Of a stretch of DNA of 64,000 bases, positions 61,090 to 64,000 are shown one piece after another (positions within the stretch are counted from its first letter, which is position 1; each line of letters opens with the position of its first letter). The notes below the pieces were generated by a model. That model was not told the origin of the DNA and searched no databases. It saw only the letters and a list, made by a program, of their open reading frames with translations. Where the stretch lies: positions 1-64,000 of the forward strand of contig NZ_JAUZQF010000041.1 in the NCBI RefSeq assembly GCF_030718205.1, written 5' to 3'. This stretch comes from Nonomuraea turcica. Lineage in GTDB: Bacteria; Actinomycetota; Actinomycetes; Streptosporangiales; Streptosporangiaceae. A program made the position numbers and the translations under genes.

Positions 61090-62085
61090 ATGGTTCCCCT
61101 TGCCGACAACACACCTCCGAGCACCATCGCCCAGCCGGTGCGCAAGCGGCGCTGGCCCCGCTGGTTGGCGGCCGCGATAACGCTGCTGGTGGCCGCGATG
61201 CTGTTCGGCGCGTACGGCTGGCAGCCGGCCGAGGACGGCCGCGCTTTCCGCTCGCCGTACCTGGCCCAGGTCGGCTCGCGCTACGCCGACACCCCGATCG
61301 CCCGCTTCCACTACGTCCAGGCCGGATCCGGCACGCCGGTGATCCTGCTCTCACCCGGCGGCACCTCGGTCATCGGCTGGAAGGACCAGCTCGACGTGCT
61401 GGCCCGCGACCACACCGTGTACGTGGTCGACCTTCCCGGCCAGGGCTACACCCAGCTGAAGGACTCCGGCTTCGCCTTCGACCTGGATGCCATGGTCTCT
61501 GCCGTGGGAGCTTTCATGGACGGCCTCGGCGTGCGGCAGGCCGCCGTGGCGGGAAACTCCTGGAGCGGTGGCTGGGCCCTGGCCTTCGCCCAGCTCCACC
61601 CCGATCGCATCACCAAGCTGGCCCTGCTGGATGCCACCGGACTGGACCTGCCGGGCACCTTGATGTGGGAATCCCTGAAGATCCCCGTCATCGGCGAACT
61701 CGCCGTCAAGCTGTCCACCGGCAAGTCCACCGTCCGCAGTCTGGCCGAGGGCATGATGGTCAACAAGGGGCGCGTCACCGAGCAGCTACTGGACGAGTGG
61801 TGGGCGCCGATGACCTTCCACGACAACATCCGGGCCACCTACCTGCTGGAACGCCGTCTGGACTGGGCGCAGACCGAAAACGCGCTCCCTGCCACCAAGA
61901 CCCCGACCCTGGTGTTGTGGGGCAAGCAGGACACCATCCAGCCCGTCGAGCGCGCCCACCGCTTCGCCGAACTGCTCCCGAACGAGCAGCTCGTGATCCT
62001 GGACGGCTGCGGCCACGCCCCCCAACTGGACTGCCCGGACCCGGTCAACCGCCACCTCCAGGCCTTCTTCGCCGACTCGCGATGA
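61090..62085 (+). CDS. Membrane-anchored alpha/beta hydrolase
   Basis: 331 residues. A hydrophobic helix at about residues 25-45 (RWLAAAITLLVAAMLFGAYG) anchors the protein, with the catalytic domain probably outside. The oxyanion region is ILLSPGGTSVIGWKDQLDVL. The nucleophile Ser-157 is in AVAGNSWSGGWALAF, the acid in WGKQDTIQPVE and the histidine in DGCGHAPQLD. It follows the MFS gene by 135 bases and may belong to the same pathway. Substrate unknown. Confidence 0.86.
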   Translation: MVPLADNTPPSTIAQPVRKRRWPRWLAAAITLLVAAMLFGAYGWQPAEDGRAFRSPYLAQVGSRYADTPIARFHYVQAGSGTPVILLSPGGTSVIGWKDQLDVLARDHTVYVVDLPGQGYTQLKDSGFAFDLDAMVSAVGAFMDGLGVRQAAVAGNSWSGGWALAFAQLHPDRITKLALLDATGLDLPGTLMWESLKIPVIGELAVKLSTGKSTVRSLAEGMMVNKGRVTEQLLDEWWAPMTFHDNIRATYLLERRLDWAQTENALPATKTPTLVLWGKQDTIQPVERAHRFAELLPNEQLVILDGCGHAPQLDCPDPVNRHLQAFFADSR

Positions 62086-62433
62086 CCATTCCGCCCCGGA
62101 GCGCATCCGCCGCAGGCACGGTAAACGTCGCAAACGCCGGTAGCCTGGGCGGTGGCGCAGGGTTGGGTGATGGTTTCAGGCGTTCGCTCGGCGGAGGCGT
62201 TCGGCTGCTTGTGTCCAGAACGCTTTGCCGGAGACTGCGGTGTAGCCGTGGAGTGCTTCCCATCGGATGTCGTGGGCTGCCGGCCACAGGCTAGCCGCCC
62301 AAGCAATCCCGTCGAGACTGCACCCGCGTCCCCGGCCGGTAAGTGGCCACTGCGCATGAGCCCGTCGGCCACTGCTCCCCATCGACGACCGCGCGCCACG
62401 ACCGCCGGCCGAAACGGACCCGCCGCGCCGCCG
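62086..62433. other. Gap with at most a gene remnant
   Basis: On the minus strand, 62176-62310 reads DGIAWAASLWPAAHDIRWEA, then LHGYTAVSGKAFWTQAAERL and a stop. It looks like the end of a protein I do not recognise, but it has no upstream body. Confidence 0.35.
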
Positions 62434-63060
62434 TCAACCGTTTGCGCTTGCCCGCCCTGCCGGTCCGGACGAAGGGGAAGCATGAGCGGCCGATGCCCCG
62501 GGCAGGTCGGCGACGACCAACGGGGCGCCGAGACGTTCGAGCGCGCTTCGGCGGTCCAGCGCCGTCTGCCGGTGAGTCGCCACCACGGCCACAGGGTAGG
62601 CGGCCAGCAGCGCCACGGCGCCGACGGCCCGCAACCACGGACTGCCCACAGGTCCCACCGTTGTCGTGAGCATCGCGGCGACAGCGAAGGACGTGGCGGT
62701 GAGCAACGAGGCAAACCACAGATCGGTGAGGAAAGGGGCGAACCATGGATTGGGAGCGGAAACCAGCAGCGAGGTCATCCAGCCGATCAAAAGCGTAAGA
62801 CCGAGCCCGATGAAGGTTACCCGCCACGCCGGGCGGACCCGAAGCAGCAGCAGGGTGACTCAGGCCAACACCACCGTGACAGCACTCGCCAGGAGGAAGA
62901 TGCGGGGCAAGCACTCCAGGCCACCGGTGGGGCAGATGAGAGCGACGACGACCCCGGAAAGGACCACAAGATTGGAGACACCGATCACGACCACAGGCAA
63001 GACCGCCCCAACCACGCCTGCAATAACGATCTTCGATAATTGGGTCACGACCCCAATCAT
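62434..63060 (-). pseudogene. Four- or five-helix membrane protein with an in-frame stop
   Basis: The reading begins MIGVVTQLSKIVIAGVVGAV, then LPVVVIGVSNLVVLSGVVVA, and meets TGA at 62860-62862. In the same frame it continues VTLLLLRVRPAWRVTFIGLG, a second start-like MIGWMTSLLVSAPNPWFAPF, then SLLTATSFAVAAMLTTTVGP. A single base change (for example from TGG) explains the stop. Family not recognised. Alternatively the part from 62790 is expressed alone. Confidence 0.6.
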
Positions 63061-63319
63061 CCATTGATTCCGTTCGCCGGGACTGAGTACGTCTACTCAA
63101 ATCGCGTACTCAAATCTCGGATGCGCCGAGCCCGAGCGCTTTGACCGGCGGCCGAAGAGGAAGACATCCAATGGCCACCACCAGCTCGTCCATCGCGCGC
63201 CGGGCGCCGGTCTCTTCCTCGTCGAGGCGGTCCCGCAGGAACTCGACCAGGCGTTCACGCTCCCGCCTCCTCCACTTCGACCCGCACCGTCACCGGCGTC
63301 AACATGTCTGTAGATGGCA

Positions 63320-63360
63320 ACACCTGCCGGGGACGGGAGTGTCGTGTCCCCGGCAGGTGT
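63320..63360. terminator. Strong 15-base hairpin
   Basis: ACACCTGCCGGGGAC and its exact complement flank an 11-base loop. It lies 4 bases downstream (minus strand) of the stop of a gene fragment at 63365, so it fits a factor-independent terminator without T-tract. Confidence 0.75.
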
Positions 63361-63364
63361 GCGG

Positions 63365-63440
63365 TCAGAACAACCGCCAGACCTGGAAGCTGGAGTCGGA
63401 CCGGGGGCGGGCGTAGTTCACGTCAACTCGCGCAACGCCC
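63365..63440 (-). pseudogene. Short C-terminal remnant of an unrecognised gene
   Basis: VARVDVNYARPRSDSSFQVW, then RLF and a stop at 63365-63367. A stop lies in frame just upstream, so only about 25 codons remain. The strong hairpin after it suggests this was a true gene end. Confidence 0.35.
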
Positions 63441-63589
63441 TCTCAGACTCGGACGAGCGCTGCAGCCAGCTCGGCATTGCGTTGGGCGAATTCGGCCCAT
63501 TCAGGCGGTGTGACGGCGCTCGCCCGGGCGACGCGTGCTGGCCGAGACCGCGCTTGACGGCCCGGAACTCCTGTAGCTCCGGCGAGCCG

Positions 63590-63721
63590 CCACTCAGTTG
63601 AGCAGTGGGTACGGCGGCGGGGTGCCAGGACCTCGGTGGCTTCGGCGCTGGGTTTGACGTAGCGCATGGCGGTGCGGGGGTTCTTGTGGCGGGTCTTGCC
63701 CATGATGAGCTGCAGCGGCAC
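63590..63721 (-). pseudogene. C-terminal fragment of a tyrosine recombinase
   Basis: VPLQLIMGKTRHKNPRTAMR, then YVKPSAEATEVLAPRRRTHC. The TRHKxPRTAMRYVK block, with the catalytic His/Tyr, is the end of integrases related to the fragments at 36.6 kb and 45.1 kb. The catalytic Arg-containing part is missing. Confidence 0.6.
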
Positions 63722-63901
63722 TTCGGTCTCGGTCTCGGCCGATTCGAGATCTCGGACTACTCCGACGCCGCCGAGGTCGTCCTGGCGGGCTCGACCTCGA
63801 CCTCTTCGACCTCGACCTGCTCCAGCACGACCAGCACCACCTCCTGCAGCGCCTGATCCGGCTGATCGGCAGACTGCCGAGCGCTGCGAGGGAGGGGTCG
63901 C

Positions 63902-64000
63902 CTACCGCAGAAATGCCGAGATGGTGGCCACGAACTGGTCGGCGTCATCGAGCCACGGAAAGTGCCCGGCTCCGGCTTGAACGATGAGTTCGGCGCGTGG
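63902..64000 (-). CDS. Alpha/beta hydrolase C-terminus (gene continues beyond the window)
   Basis: The minus-strand reading RAELIVQAGAGHFPWLDDAD, then QFVATISAFLR and a stop. GHFPWLDDPxxF is the catalytic-histidine segment and last helix of alpha/beta hydrolases. The rest lies to the right of base 64000. Confidence 0.75.
   Translation of the reverse strand, partial: PRAELIVQAGAGHFPWLDDADQFVATISAFLR

Noticed and set aside
62857..62865. Selenocysteine TGA codon
   Set aside because: The gene is a plain membrane protein, the residue position is not a redox site, and no SECIS-like hairpin follows.

Overview
This is high-GC actinobacterial chromosome. Codon third positions are G/C-rich, GTG and TTG starts are frequent, and many genes are joined by 4-base ATGA/GTGA overlaps. 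The gene mix (actinobacterial IS605/TnpB and ISL3 elements, a LAL-type LuxR regulator, an HXXEE membrane protein, YafY/WYL and CdaR regulators) suggests Streptosporangiales, perhaps Nonomuraea-like. That placement is inference from protein style, not from a marker gene.

Left part (1-35.6 kb), mostly intact metabolic operons. The window opens inside a TnpB gene whose right-end hairpin abuts a three-gene scar (S9 peptidase, S12 hydrolase, DppF-type ATPase). Next comes a minus-strand pair, an N-acylamino acid racemase/OSBS-like enolase and a GNAT acyltransferase. A compact ribose operon follows (rbsR-A-C-B-K-D, 9537 to 3765), with two tandem LacI-type operators and a CRP-like palindrome upstream. 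A CdaR regulator is divergent from a sodium symporter, a 44-residue membrane peptide and a DadA-like FAD enzyme; a second FAD oxidase converges on them. From 15 to 28 kb lie mixed genes (MazF-like toxin, AraC, VOC, thioesterase, 6-phosphogluconate dehydrogenase, HAD, aldo/keto reductase, a Clp ATPase, a cold-shock protein) and one divergent regulator/epoxide-hydrolase pair in which both genes carry internal deletions. From 35.6 to 29.0 kb on the minus strand is a self-contained PTS operon: DeoR regulator, 1-phosphofructokinase-type kinase, mannitol-type EIIC, EIIB, EIIA, Zn polyol dehydrogenase, HPr and EI.

Middle (36.6-48.7 kb), a graveyard of mobile elements. It holds an integrase N-terminal fragment, a complete IS200/IS605 element (tnpA and a frameshifted tnpB with both end hairpins), and an oxidoreductase fragment fused to a second TnpB tail with a matching right end. 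It also holds fragments of SARP, integrase, LysR and TetR genes and a frameshifted ISL3 transposase. Three apparently intact genes sit among them: a predicted HTH/zinc-ribbon protein behind two palindromes, a 959-residue secreted metalloprotease with DUF11 repeats and an EF-hand, and an ArsR-type regulator.

Right part (49-64 kb), an accessory metabolic region. A LAL regulator is followed by a degraded FixH/YtkA-like gene and its membrane partner. A 59-base near-palindrome separates these from an HXXEE membrane protein. After a decayed SDR gene comes a tightly coupled operon: a two-domain carboxymuconolactone decarboxylase-like protein, three tandem paralogous flavoprotein monooxygenases and a DHA2-type MFS exporter, followed by a membrane-anchored alpha/beta hydrolase. 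This operon is the best candidate for an undescribed pathway. The last 2 kb hold a membrane-protein gene with an in-frame stop, a strong hairpin, an integrase fragment and the end of an alpha/beta hydrolase gene.
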